DNA of 64,000 nucleotides from Apium graveolens (GCF_009905375.1 NC_133653.1:64143414-64207413), one strand, 5' to 3'; shown: positions 43,593 through 56,472, counted from the stretch's first letter. Translations and numbers: made by a program. The notes: a model not told the origin generated them from the sequence alone.

Positions 43593-46500
43593 CTAAGAGA
43601 AAAGATGAGGATGCTGGGAACGCTTATCAGATTCTAACTCCCAAGTCGACTCTTCGACCTTAGGGTTCCTCCAAAGTACTTTTAATAACTTTACTGACTT
43701 ATTTTTAAGACTCTTTACTTGCCAGTCGAGTATTTTAACCGGTTGCTCCACAAATGACAGGTCTGCCAGAATTTCTACAGGTTCATATTCTATCACATGA
43801 CTAGCGTCAGGATTGTACTTCTTAAGCAACGACACATGGAACACATTATGCATATGCTGATACTGAGGTGGTAAGGCCAACTCATAGGCTGCCTTTCCTA
43901 CTTGACTTAAAATCTCAAAAGGACCTATGTATCTAGGTGATAACTTCCCTTTCTTGCCAAATCTCATCAACCCTTTTCTAGGTGACACCTTCAGCAACAC
44001 AGCTTCGCCAATTTGGAATTGAACGTCCTTACGCGCTGGATCCGCATACTTCCTCTGTCTATCTTGAGCAGCAAGCAACCTGTTCTGAATTAACTTGACC
44101 GAGTCATGCAACTGTTGTACCAATTCCGAGCCGAGAATTCTTCCTTCTCCTACTTCATCCCAACTTGTTGGTGATCTACATTTTCGCCCGTACAAAGCTT
44201 CGTATGGTGGCATGCCGATACTGGAATGATAGCTGTTGTTGTAAGAGAATTCAATCAACGACAAATGGTCGTCCCAACTTCCTGCAAAATCGATTGCACA
44301 ATTACACAACATGTCTTCAATCGTTTGAATTGTCCTTTCACTCTGGCCATCAGTCTGCGGGTGGTACGCCGTGCTCATATTCAACTTTGTGACAAGACAT
44401 TCCTGAAATTGCTTCCAGAATCTCGAGTTAAATCGGGGATCTCTGTCTGAAACTATTGATACGGGTACTCCATGCCTTAGTACGATTTTGCGCACATACA
44501 GATGAACCAACTTGTCCAGTGACGACTTCTCATTTATTGGAAGGAAATGCGCCGACTTCGTAAGACGATCAATTATAACCCATATTGCGTCATGCCCGGA
44601 TTTCGTTCGCGGTAGTCCCACTATAAAGTCCATAGCGATATTTTCCCATTTCCATTCTGGAATCTTCAGGGGCTGAATTAATCCGCTTGGTCGTTGATGT
44701 TCTGCCTTTACTTTCTGACAAGTATAGCACTTCGCTACCCATTCTGCCACGTCTCGCTTCATATTTGGCCACCAAAAGTTCTTCTTTAAGTCTCGATACA
44801 TCTTGGTGCTTCCCGGGTGGATTGAAAATTTCGAATTGTGGGCTTCATGGAGGATCTCATTCTTTAATTCAGGTACATGGGGAATCCATATTCTGGATGA
44901 AAACCTTAGTATCCCTTGCTCATCCCTTTGAGTATTAATCTCCTCTCTAGATAACTGATTCTTCTCTTTTTCCATTACTTCCTCTTGACACTTCTTTATC
45001 TTTTCCACTAGTGTTGGCTGAAAGGTCATCGCACGACAAACTTCCTCGACTTTTCTATAAGCACAAAGTTCCAATTCCAATCTTTCGATTTCTTCAGATA
45101 ACTCTTTTGATGTTATCATCATATTCAATCTCTCCTTCCTACTCAGAGCATCGGCCACTACGTTCGCCTTTCCAGGATGGTAATTTATCGAACAGTCATA
45201 GTCCTTGATCAATTCCAGCCATCTCCTCTGCCTCATATTGAGCTCTTTCTGAGTAAAAATGTACTTTAAACTCTTGTGATCCGTGTAGATTTCACACTTC
45301 TCTCCATAGAGGTAATGTCTCCAGATCTTGAGTACGAATACTATGGCGGCTAGTTCTAAGTCATGCGTCGGGTACTTTAACTCATGCGGCTTCAACTGTC
45401 TTGACGCATATGCGATCAGTTTACTGTGTTGCATCAACACACAACCCAAACCCTTATGTGAAGCATCGCTGAATATTACAAAATTCCCTTGATCATCTGG
45501 AAGTACCAACACCGGAGCTGTTACCAACTTCTGCTTTAACTTTTGAAAGCTATCTTCACATTCTGCACTCCATTCAAACTTTTGATTCTTTCTGGTTAAC
45601 TTGGTCAATGGCGTGGCGATCTTCGAGAAATCCTTGACGAATCTTCTATAGTATCCGTCCAATCCTAGAAAACTTCGCACTTCCGTAGGAGTCTTTGGCC
45701 TCTCCCAACTCATAACTGCCTCAATCTTTGCCGGATCCACTTTAACTCCCTCATTTCCAATAACATGCCCCAAAAATTGAACTTCCTTTAACCAAAACTC
45801 ACATTTGGTAAACTTGGCATACAACTTCTCTTATCGGAGTATCTCCAATGCTATCCAGAGGTGCTGCTTATGTTCTTCTTCCGACTTAGAATAAATAAGG
45901 ATGTCATCAATGAATACCACGACAAATTTGTCCAAATACTTCTTAAATACCCGATTCATCAGATCCATAAATACGGCCGGAGCGTTGGTTAATCCAAATG
46001 GCATTACTAGGAATTCATAATGCCCATATCTGGTCCTGAATGCGGTCTTAGGAATATCTTCTTCTTTGATCTTTAATTGATGGTATCCCGATCTCAAATC
46101 AATCTTCGAAAAGCATTTTGCTCCCTTCAACTGATCAAAAAGGTCATCTATCCTTGGTAGCGGGTAGCGGTTCTTGATCGTCACCTTATTCAACCCCCGG
46201 TAATCTATGCATAGACGCATACTCCCATCTTTCTTCTTTACAAACAGAAAAGGTGCTCCCCATGGCGACGTACTTGGTCGTATCACTCCTTTATCCAATA
46301 ATTCTTGTAGCTGGCTCGCCAACTCTTTCATTTCTGCTGGTGCCATCTTATATGGGGCCTTTGAAACTGGTTCCGTGCCTGGAGCAAGGTTGATCTCGAA
46401 CTCAATTTGTCGATCTGGTGGTAAGCCTGGTAGTTTGTCGGGAAACACATCGGGGAACTCGTTAACTACAGGAATATCTTCCATTCTGAGGCTGCCTCTC

Positions 46501-46802
46501 TCTAAATCCACTAAATATGCTAGGAACGACTCACAACCTTTTCTAAGTAACTTCTTAGCCTGAACAACTGTAAGAAATAGTTGCTCTTGCCTCTGCCCCT
46601 TAAATACTACCTTCTCTCCACTCTTCATCTTTAAATACACTATCTTGGTCTTACAATTTATCTGAGCGCTATTCTCTCCTAATCAATCCATTCCTAAAAT
46701 TATATCAAACTCTCCCAACTTGAAGAGTATCAAGTCGGCTGAGAACTTATACCCCGAAATATCAATCTCACACTTTGGACAAAATTGATTCACAGGAATC
46801 TT
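43593..46802 (-). pseudogene. C pol: RT, RNase H, integrase, chromodomain (two stops)
   Basis: In one frame with gag. RT 46640-45500: [55 protein letters not shown] and catalytic [11 protein letters not shown]. RNase [50 protein letters not shown]. Integrase: zinc domain with H..H ([13 protein letters not shown]) and CYTCQK; catalytic core D in [15 protein letters not shown] in [14 protein letters not shown] and E in [16 protein letters not shown], all present. The GPY/F-type module [13 protein letters not shown] and [12 protein letters not shown] lead to a chromodomain-like tail, [20 protein letters not shown], ending at 43593. Stops at 46683 (Trp expected) and 45831 (Gln expected). It copies and integrates the element, with the tail likely guiding it to heterochromatin. 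Confidence 0.93.
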
Positions 46803-48206
46803 CTCTTAGTTTGCAATTACCACATTTACTACCTCACTCATAACCATTTTATCACATTGGAGCTTATCAACAAAAGATTCTGATATGAAAGATCTTGTTG
46901 CTCCCGAATCAATCAATACTTTAGCTTTGACATTATTGAGTAAAAGTGTACCTGCTATCACCTCAGAATTCTGAACAGCATCCTTCATCTTCAAATCAAA
47001 TGTCCTTGCTGTTGCTTGCGGGGTTGGTGCAGGTGGTGGAGGTAATGCCAATACCTCAACTAGCACACTCGCACTAGTATTTGCCATATTCATTAGAGCT
47101 TTTCCTGGTCCGGTTGCCTTGCACTCCCTAGCTATGTGTCCAGTCTTCCCACACTTGTAGCACGTAACTCCTGGCTTTGGCATCTTGCACTCATTCGCCA
47201 AATGTCCCTTATGATTGCACCTATTACAGGTCATGCTCAGCTTATTGCATACTCCGGGGTGCCTTCTTCCACGGTGCTTGCATTCCGGTCTCTGGAACCT
47301 GTTTTCTCCAACTTGCCCTTGGCTTGCCGGGTTGTTCCCTTTTGATTCTTGCCTTTTGTCCAAATTTCCCTTCTTTTGAAAATTTCCGCCCTTCTGGAAA
47401 CCAATCCTCTTTATATTCCGATCTTGCGAACTTCCAGCTTCAGACTTTTCTCCATAAAATGGAACCTTCCTCTTCTTGTTATCCCTCTCTTTCCTTGACT
47501 GCATCCCATTATTCTCAATCAGAGCAGCTTTCCGTACTACCCCCGCATAAGTTTCAAGCTCAAATATAGCCACCCTATCTCTGATCCAAGGCTCCAATCC
47601 TTGCTGGAATTTCTTTGCTTTTTCCTCCTCAGTGCTGGTATACTTTGTCACAAACCTTGACAACTCAGTGAACTTCTTCTCATACTCCAATACAGTCATG
47701 TTTCCTTGCTTCAACTCAAGAAATTTTAGCTTCATCTGATTCTGCATGTACTTAGGGTAATACTTTTCCAGAAATAACTTCTTAAATCTCTCCCAAGAAA
47801 CCTGCTGAATGACTTCCATAGCCTTTACTGATTCCCACCAATAGATGACTTCTCCCTTCAAGAAGTAAGTAGCATACGGCATCTTCTGATCATCTCCTAA
47901 CTGTACCAACTCAAAAGCCCTTTCCATCTCCTTGATCCATGTGTTAGCTATCACTGGATCAGTGGTATCATGAAATGCAGGTGGATTCACATTCTAAAAA
48001 GCCTTGAAGGTGACAATTTGTCTAGGTGGTACTGGTGGTTCAGGTGGTTGGTGTGGCTCACGGTTATCTTAGTTTTCAATTCATTGTTGAAGAGTTAGTT
48101 GTTGTTGAGCTATAGCATTGGTTTGCTGTTGCAAGGTTTCCAGTAGTCGAAGAATATTTGGGTCTGTGGTGGAGGTGGTTGTTGGGTTCTTCTTTTTGGG
48201 AGGCAT
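46803..48206 (-). pseudogene. C gag and protease (four stops)
   Basis: ATG at 48206 gives MPPKKKNPTTTSTTDPN, then a Gln-rich and Pro-rich N-terminus with stops at 48083, 48071 and 47996. From 47993 one open frame reads the capsid (WIKEMERAFELVQLGDDQKM, YFLKGEVIYWWESVKAMEV, LEKYYPKYMQNQMKLKFLEL), a basic Asn/Gly-rich linker, and two zinc knuckles CNRCNHKGHLANEC and CYKCGKTGHIAREC. The protease site VLIDSGATRSFI keeps the DSG triad. The stop at 46806 follows VVNVVIAN. The 47990 start some callers would use is GTG; upstream ATG 48206 is in the same frame and is the likely ancestral start. Confidence 0.92.
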
Positions 48207-48518
48207 GATCCTGAAATAAGAGTTGTGTCAAAACAGATATGAATGATAAAATGATTCGAGGGTATCGCATGGCATTCTCATTTACATATGGGGTCAAGTT
48301 TCCAAATTAAGCAGATATGATGATAAAAACATAAAATAACAGTTGAGAGCAAATGGAACAATAGCACATAATTATTGAAATTTTAAAGTTCACAGTACAT
48401 AGGATTGGGACATAGTCTGATTCTAGGAATAACAGGCTTATTTAAAGGAAACAACGGAAACAACTGGGGATTCCACAGAGTCTGATAGTCCAACAACATG
48501 AAAGGTAAATGGAAAGAA

Positions 48519-48890
48519 CTAAGGCTCCACTCCATCTGAACGGGGCTTGGTAGTCTTTTCCTCTTGAAGCGTCTTCACAATGCTCTGGAGCTCATCCGCC
48601 ACCATCTGAATGACATACTGGCTGGTACGGTCCCGGTGCGCTGGCATCTCCTCAAGCTTAGTGTTGACGTACTGAACCAAGGTCTCAAGTCTCGCAGTCA
48701 TCTGCTCCTTGGGCTTCCCTTCGTAGTTTCGGCTGTCCGGATACACGTTCTTCAGTCGGTCTATCAGTCAGTCGTACTTGCCCTGAAGCATGTCAAACTC
48801 GCGCCTCAACTCAGCATACACGGAGAAAGCAATAGTGTCGTCCGACCCAGAGGATGACGAGGAATGCGCCCTTTACTGACAACCAATAAG
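48519..48890 (-). CDS. C leader ORF upstream of gag, unknown
   Basis: Between the primer site and gag a minus-strand frame reads DDTIAFSVYAELRREFDMLQ, GKYD, a TGA stop, LIDRLKNVYPDSRNYEGKPK, EQMTARLETLVQYVNTKLEE, then MVADELQSIVKTLQEEK, ending at 48519 (GVEP stop). It is in a different frame from gag and separated from it by about 310 bp. Composition (Leu/Glu/Lys heptads) suggests a short coiled coil. The only internal ATG before the TGA is MLQGKYD, so translation start is unclear. T-rich sequence ending TTGTCAG at about 48884 could be a splice acceptor. I do not recognise the protein. Confidence 0.45.
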
Positions 48891-48995
48891 AGGAGTATTA
48901 ATAATAATTTACTTAACCTACTCTCTCGCATAATATCTATAACCTACACACAAATCCTATAACCTATTTGGGCTGTCCAGGGACTCTAAACCGTA

Positions 48996-49007
48996 GCTCT
49001 GATACCA
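48996..49007 (-). other. C primer binding site
   Basis: Minus strand TGGTATCAGAGC, the perfect initiator-Met primer site, five bases from the LTR end. Confidence 0.93.
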
Positions 49008-49012
49008 AAACC

Positions 49013-52000
49013 TGTCACACCCCCAACTTAAACAGCAAAGTAAATATAGCTATTACAATATTTTAAAAGAAGAATACACAACCAAATCCAAGATCTTACA
49101 GTTTAGGGTTTGGAACAGCCCAACACTACCAACTATTACATCTGATTACGAATACCGAGTCCTCATACAACTATTATTACTTATTCTACCTGAGCTCGAA
49201 CATAAGCATCAGCATCACAGGTCTTACGGGCAGTCTGCTTGAATCTAACCATAGCTACTAGCTGTAATATCAGGGTAAAGCAAGAAGTGAGCCAAATGCT
49301 CAACAAGTGCTAACAGTACGACACAAAGCATAAATCGAGATATACTTTTAAGAATGTCAATGGAAAGACATAACTAATGATAACGAGAGATAAAACTATG
49401 TGAGATGGCATCTTTTTGCTTGTATCAAAACAATTTTAAAAATCATGTCTTAATCAAAATCGTTTTATGACGCTACGGATTATAGCCGGTGATCAGCCGC
49501 GAAGTAATACCGAACCTCGCTGGGTTCTAAAATATTAACGGGAATCCCTAGGCAACTTTTAAGCCTAATATAAGTGTGGAAAGGACTCGCGTCTCAGTCC
49601 AGATCCACTATTCAAGAAAACATTTATCCCCCTTTGGGACTGAAAACCCATATTTTATTTATTTCAAAAGCTGATGCCGAATTGTAACAAAATCTCTTTT
49701 AACAGTAAACATTTTTATTAAGGGAATATAGATCAACTCGAAACACGGGAAATATGGTACTAAATCTCAGGGCCATGATTCACAAATCTTTACTCTATTA
49801 GGGTAACCAAAAGGTTTTCATATGTCAGAACTTGGACAGGAAAATATGGTTAGACTAATGGATAATATGAAGGGGTAATGCCAAACTGGGCTTAAAGCAA
49901 TGGTTTCTCGTCAAGGTACAGGGGTTGGATCATTAAGAAGATAAGCTTCACGAATACTATGGGTGTTAAGGTAATGATCTCTAGCTCAGGATGTATATAT
50001 ATATCATAATTGTCAAGCTTTAGGATAGGAAAGAGGGTATCAATCAATGAGGAATCATGTTGGTAAGTTTTTAACTATCAGAGTTCAAGGTAAGGTTCTA
50101 TAGGGGTTCAAGTATCAGGATGAGATATCAATACTTAGGAATCATCATCATGTTAATCAAGAATGTTCAATCAAGTAATATAACAACTCTTTATTTTATC
50201 ATGGCATTTAATTATCATGAAAAGACTTTTGAACTACTTGCAATACATACTTGAGGGTTCATGGCATCTCTATGTAATTCAAAGATAAGCGAGAGATACG
50301 CTTGATTTAAACATATCAAAATGACTCAGGATAATTGCATCGATATATATGAACTGTTTATAGTAAATATGAAGGTCAAGTTGAATCACTTGCCTTGAGA
50401 TAGGCTGGTCTGGTCTGACTGGTAGAAGTAACTGGAGTTTCACTCGACCTTTATGGCAAGTTTTCCCTCGTCTCGAGATCCTACATAAATAATAATAATC
50501 CTCATTATAATATATTCTCACCAAATTAACCTATTTACAACTCGAAATTAAACACGGATGGCACTTAGGCCTATACGCACTTTAATTATATCCACCTTTA
50601 TATTTCAAATGCACACACATAGCCACATATTCACATATCATATATTAACACCAAATAACACCATATATACCATAATGCAACACTAGGCTTGGATGATCTC
50701 GACTCACCACTTAAGTCACTTGGTCGCTAAACTAGACAAAGTCTTCAAATTTTGGCTCCCTAACTCGATGTGCCTTTCCTAAATTATCCAAAACCTATTG
50801 ACCCTCACTTGTGCCTTTTGCTCTACTGACCTTATACTATTTTACAACTATGGTGATCGACCTAATACTCACTTCTAAGTGTTCTAAAACTATGTGATAA
50901 GTGATAGTGCTCACTGGTACAAACTTCAGAATGACAACTATAGTTTCTTGAGTGCATTAGGCACTCTTAAACTACAAGTTTTCCTTCAAAACTTTTACAC
51001 AAGACTCTTCTGACCTAAGGGCATCTCACAAGCTTGATGTGGCTCAAGGGCCTGGCTTGGGCCTTCTTGGGCCTAAGCTAAAAGTCCAAGGTTCCCCCTG
51101 TTTTTCTGGGCAGAAAATGCCCTGACTTGAATTAACTTGTGACACATGGTTCTAACTCATATCCTATGAACTATGGTTGTAAAAACTTCTCTGACACTCC
51201 CTATAACTAAGGCCCAATTGGGCCTAATGAGGGCCTACCCATGACATGGTGAATTCTCCCTATTTCTAAGTTGCAACAAAAATGTCCCCTGCTGGACAGA
51301 TTTTGTTATTCTACTTGTGCACCTAACCAAATGACATGCAAACCTCCAACCAACTCCTAAAACCTTTTATATACTCCCAATACTAACTTCTGGTAGCTTG
51401 GGCCTCAAAGTGCACACCAATGACATGGTTAAAACTCACTCTAAACTTCAGTGTACTAAACTGATTTTCTGCAGAAACTATAACTCTCATTTCTCCAAGG
51501 TCTTGACTTGACAAACTCAACTACCAACAACCCAATACTCAAACCAAGACTTAAACATGGTATTTTACTGAACTAACTCCCTTATTCTCAAAATAACCTT
51601 GGTGAGATCATCCTTACCTTAAGTACAATTATGGCAAAACAAGAGAATCTACACTTCACAAATCACAAATCTTCATGCTTTTGAAATAACAAGGTATGCA
51701 TTTTTATAAGAGATTATCACGAATTATTACCATGCAACAAGAAGCATAAATCAATATTAACACATTATACCTACTGAAATTAAGGCTCACTAACAAAATC
51801 TTTCCAAATGATCAAAATCTTACAAGATTTTAAGAGAAATCCTCATGCATGCATGCCTTCGGGTTTTTCAAACCAAAACAACATATTTTCTACATATATT
51901 CCATCTTAAAATTGACATGCAAGCCTAGAATAAGGTATACCTAGATGATCACTTAGCATGCAAGGATTTTTATCAAATTTTCACCACAAAATTCAAGTCA

Positions 52001-53052
52001 TTATCACATAAACATGCAAGAATTGATCAAAACAACAAGAATGATTTCAAGGACCATTCATTCGGCTCCCATATGGTCATGGCCGAATGAAATGGATGGA
52101 AATGGCCATTAAATCATCAAGAATTTCTTCTCAAGACTTGGCATTTATTCATTCCTTGTAGTCCTCTAAAAAACAATCTTAAATCCATAAGAATCAAGAT
52201 TGTATTTTGAGTTTCACTAAAACCTTTATATGCAACCCTTAAACTTAAACTTTCTACTCAAAACTCTTTGAAATATATATGGACAACATGCAGGGAGCAA
52301 GATTACTTGAATATAAGATGGATGTTTGAGTGAAAGAATGGAGAAAAGAAAGGGGATGGGGGCTTCGGTTATGGTGATTACCGAGAGGGAGGAAAAACCG
52401 AGAGGTGAGGGAGGAGGGAGGGAGGAGAGAGTGAGGGTGGAGTGTGGAGTGGGGTGAATGATCACAACACTTTGTACTTTGGGTTTTTATGATTTTGACT
52501 GATTGAAATAAGTGAGTGGAAATGAGAATTGACAAGATTAACCTTCCCACATACTAAGACCATTTTGCATGCAAGGACAAAGGAGTAATTTGGTTAGCAA
52601 GATGAGAGTTAGTGGGGTTGTAATTGTCCTTTTCAACCCTTTAGTTGAATAGAAGAGAGTTTGCATGCAAGGTTATTCATGTAATTTGATAAATATGACA
52701 ACTAAAATTTATAATGATTTATTTTTATAAAATAAAATACAAGTTCAAAAATTATAAAATTTATACCATAAATTAACTTGGATTTTTAGAGACTTTATAA
52801 AATCATTTTCAAAATTTGTGAACAAAATACCTTTTAAAAGAAAATTTTTCCAAAGCTTAGAATATACCTTATAAATCAAAAATAAAGAAATTAAATAAAC
52901 TCTTGCTTTGAAAAATCATATATTACACAAAGCAAATTTATAATGCAGAAATTTTCACTCATACTAGCGTACAATCATTGAATATATTTTCATTTGACTT
53001 TAATATTATACCAAATCCACAAACAATATTACATAAAATGCCGGTCGTAACA
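49013..53052 (-). repeat. C right LTR (5' LTR in element orientation)
   Basis: Plus strand TGTCACACCCCCAACTT to GCCGGTCGTAACA, 4040 bp. It matches the left LTR with scattered substitutions and small indels, for example a shorter TA run near 49994. Confidence 0.95.
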
Positions 53053-54022
53053 GATAACCACATTATTTATCCATTAAAAGAGTAATTTATATGAATAAGT
53101 GTGTGGCACATTCCGTATACTAGAATAGCTGAGGGATTTGGAAGTTTTAGTTATTTTTAAGTCATGTTGACTACTAGAAAGATATACAAAATATGAGGGT
53201 TAATTATAAATATAAAATGCCTTGTAATTTGTATAACTGAAAGAGTATCAACTGCTATAAAAATAACTTCAACTACTAATCTACAAAGCTTCAACGGATG
53301 AGCTAGTAAAGTTTCAACGGATGAGCTAGTCAAGTTTCAACGGATGAGCAAGTCAGGTTTGAACACATAACAGATGAAGTTTCAACGGATAACTCCTATA
53401 AAACTTCAACGGATGATCAATAAAAATAGCAGCTGAAAGGGACTTGACAGTGACTTAACAGTCACATGGGTTGATTCTATACAAAAGGAATTAAAAGAAA
53501 ATGAAGCATTTTCATTTCCATGCAAAAGATGGACGTTCCAAGATGTCGTATCTAACTGGATTGCATTGGATAGATAAATGAAGAAACATGTGATTGAACC
53601 TAGCTGTTAGGTTTTATTCTTTATCTTATTTCACATGTATCTCGGTGATATAAACTAAGAGTAGTAAGTGTTTCATAAAAAGATTACAATTTTGATTTAG
53701 AACAACATAGCAAGAAAGTTGTATTCTTAGTCTCTACAGTTCTAAGTTTGTAAACACTTGTAGGTAGTTGTGTGCTATTAGCATCACATAGTAATCTTCT
53801 CAATATATATATATATGGTGGAAATATCAATCCACCAGAAAGTTTTTAAACACCTTTTTATTTACTTTGTGTTGTTGAATACGATTATTGTTTATCTGCA
53901 CTGAAGCATATTCAAGCACAATAATATATTTTTATAAGAAGTTTTTAAAGTTTCAAAAAGTAACCAGAATTTCATTCAACCCCCCTTCTGTAATTCTGTT
54001 GATAGATTGTTGGGGAATAACA
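53053..54022 (+). repeat. B 5' LTR, right part, with right GATAA target copy
   Basis: 53053-53057 is the second GATAA copy. The LTR continues to GGGGAATAACA at 54022. TATA box ATATAAA at 53648-53654 in a context shared with A. TA run near 53803. It ends with the TTCAACCCCCCTTCTGTAAT block also found in A. Confidence 0.9.
53290..53416 (+). repeat. CAACGGATGA motif cluster in B 5' LTR
   Basis: TTCAACGGATGA at 53290, 53313, 53336 (23-bp spacing) and 53405, with TTCAACGGATAA at 53381. A further copy, CTCAACGGATAA, is the C target at 39503-39514. Position relative to the TATA box is the same as the CGACGGATGA cluster in A. Confidence 0.93.
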
Positions 54023-54024
54023 AT

Positions 54025-54036
54025 TGGTATCAAAGC
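54025..54036 (+). other. B primer binding site
   Basis: TGGTATCAAAGC, one change from the initiator-Met site, two bases after the LTR end. Confidence 0.88.
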
Positions 54037-54082
54037 ACGCTCTTAACACACAAAGAGTTTAAAGATCAAGCAATCTAACAAC

Positions 54083-56472
54083 ATGAGCAGAAAGGATATT
54101 GGAGTAAAGATCCCACTTCTAGATAAAGACAACTTTCATCACTGGAAACTGAAGATGCACCTTCAACTACTCTCTCAAGATGAAATATATGTTGACTTCA
54201 TAGAGAAAGGACCTCATATTCCTCGCAGGACTGCAACAGATGTTGAAGAAGCTATTGGAAATGGGCAAACAGTCCCAAAAGCCTAGGTCAGAATGGACAG
54301 ATGAAGACATTGAGCAAGTTCATAAAGACAAGAAGGCCATGAATATTCTGTTCAACGGTCTTGATGGAGATATATTTGACAATGTCATTAACTTCAATAA
54401 TGCTAAGGAAAATTGGGATCAAATTCAAGTGTTATGTGATGGAACTGAGCAAGTCAGAGAAAACACGATGCAGCTTCTCATACAGCAGTACGAATACTTC
54501 CACTTTAAGGAAGGTGAATCTTTGAATGATACTTTTAGTAGATTTCAAAAATTATTAAATGGCTTAAAGCTGTATGGAAGGATCTACTAGACTAAAGATT
54601 CTAATCTGAAATTCCTGAGGTCTCTACCAAAAGAATGGAAGCCAATGACAGTCTCTCTTAGAAATTCTCAAAAGTATAAAGACATTACTCTAGAGAGACT
54701 GTATGGTATCTTAAAAAACTATGAGCTCAAAATGGAGCAGGATGAGTAGTTAGAGAAAGGAATAAAAAAGGGTGGAACTGTTGTATTAGTAGCTAAACAA
54801 GAGAGGAAAAGAGGTTAAGGTTGAAGCTGTTTAATCTGCACCAAACACAAGTGTTTGTGAAGTCAAGGGCAAAAGTTTAGTGGCTGAAGATGAGTACTGC
54901 ACAAGCCAGGATGAAATGGATGATATTGATAAGCATCTGGCCTTTTTGTAAAAAAGGTTTGCAAAACTCAAATTCAAGAGAAACTTTGGAGCTGCAAATT
55001 CCAACAGAAACATGGCTGATAAAGCTAAATTCAAATGTTTCAAATGTGAGATGAATGGTCACTTTGTCAATGAGTGCAGGATGCCTAGATCAGAATAGAG
55101 AAAGTTTGAGCCTGTGGATTATAAGAAGATATACTTTAAATTTCTCAAACAAAAGGAAAAGGCTTTGATTACTCAACAAAGTGGCTGAGCAGCTGATGGT
55201 GAGGATGCAGATAAAGACATGAATTCTGTTAACCTAGCCCTAAGTCAGATGAGATAAAATTCAGTTCATCAAGCAATCATGTAATCACTATAAATCTAGC
55301 ACACCTTTCTAAAGATGAATGCAATGATGCTATAAATGACATGTCTACTGAATTGTATCACTTATGTGCCACACTAAAATCACTCACTAAAGAAAACAAT
55401 AGATTTAAAGAGAATATTGTGTTTTTGAGTGATATAAATGTTGTGTTAGAAACTCAATTTATTGAATTTGAGAAATTGAAAATAGAGTGTAAGATTGCCA
55501 AGGATGAATTAACTGAATCTTTAAAGAAAGAAGAGATTTTGAGAAAGCAGTTTGAACGTGAGCAAGAAGCGATCAAGGCCTGGAAATCATCAAGAGATGT
55601 AAGTGCCCAAATTTCTAAGTTCAAGGAATTAAGTCTTTTCGTGAAGAAGCCTGGAAAAAGAAAAAGAAGAAACTGAACCAATAGTTGGTTGATGGTATTT
55701 CAACGAATTTTGAATCAATAGATGATGAAGCTTATCCATCGAAAGATAAAGCTCATCCATTGAAAGTTAGTTTTCATCCATTGAATGAGAAAAAGACCAT
55801 TAGCAAAGAAAAGCTAGCAAAGCTGAATGAGAAATATGGTTCAGTTACAAAGAACTTTGTTCAAGGAGAATCAAGCAAAGCCAAAGATACAATCGGAGTG
55901 AATGCGGGCCATCTGTCAATAAAGCAGTTGAGTGACAGATTGGAGAAGATTGAGGTCAAGGCAGATTCTAAAAGGAAAAAAATAGAAATGAGAAAGTAGG
56001 GATTAACAAACAAAATAACTACACACCTGATAAGTATGCACCTAGAAAGACATGTGTTAAGTGTGGTAGTGTTAATCATTTATCTATTAATTGCAAGTCT
56101 GTGATACATGCACCCATGTCTGCACCTCCTTCTTTTCCTAACATGCCCATATCACCAATGCATGATTTGTATGTTATGCCTGCACAAAATTTAAATGCAC
56201 AGTTTGCTAATATGCCATTTGCACACAATCCTTATTATGCTGCATATAATATGCCATAAATTTCGTTTAGCATGCCTTACTAGAATAACATGTTTGCACA
56301 ATCTATGCCATATCATGTTAATCAAAATGTGCTTGATAATTCTAAAATTGATCAAGGGATTCAAATTCAATTCTCTAAGAATAAGGTTAATTCTCAATCA
56401 CCTAAGTTTGATGGTGGAAAGCCTAAGAAACCTAAAAGAAAGGCTAATAAGGCAGGACCCAAGGAAATTTAG
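54083..56472 (+). pseudogene. B gag, broken
   Basis: ATG at 54083 (MSRKDIGVKIPLLDKDNF). A frameshift near 54270 leads to LFNGLDGDIFDNVINFNNAK and CDGTEQVRENTMQLLIQQYE, up to a stop at 54588. LPKEWKPMTVSLRNS follows, then a run of stops between 54750 and 54960. The first zinc knuckle CFKCEMNGHFVNEC (near 55038-55078) is intact, unlike in A. The coiled-coil-like 55341-55676 frame precedes a motif-bearing stretch (55698-55785). The second knuckle CVKCGSVNHLSINC lies near 56053-56095. The Met/Asn-rich tail ends KEI plus TAG at 56470, where A has Trp. Confidence 0.88.
55698..55785 (+). repeat. Motif copies inside B gag
   Basis: TTCAACGAATTT at 55699, TTATCCATCGAA at 55732, TCATCCATTGAA at 55753 and TCATCCATTGAA at 55774 (21-bp spacing). 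CATCCATTG reads His-Pro-Leu, the same phase as in A gag. The ATTGAA ending matches the B LTR type (TTCAAC..). Confidence 0.88.

Larger units (their letters stand above)
39515..53052 (-). mobile_element. C: Ty3/gypsy chromovirus, Tekay-like, nearly intact
   Basis: Two 4.04-kb LTRs (39515-43558 and 49013-53052) flank 5.45 kb that holds, on the minus strand, a leader ORF, gag with two zinc knuckles, protease, RT, RNase H, integrase and chromodomain in a single frame. Perfect GATAA target duplication. Initiator-Met primer site at 48996-49007 and polypurine tract next to 43558. LTR termini on the minus strand are TGTTACGACCGGC and GGGGGTGTGACA. Only six in-frame stops and no frameshift separate it from an intact copy. 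By eye the LTRs differ by about two percent. It is the youngest-looking element here. Confidence 0.95.
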
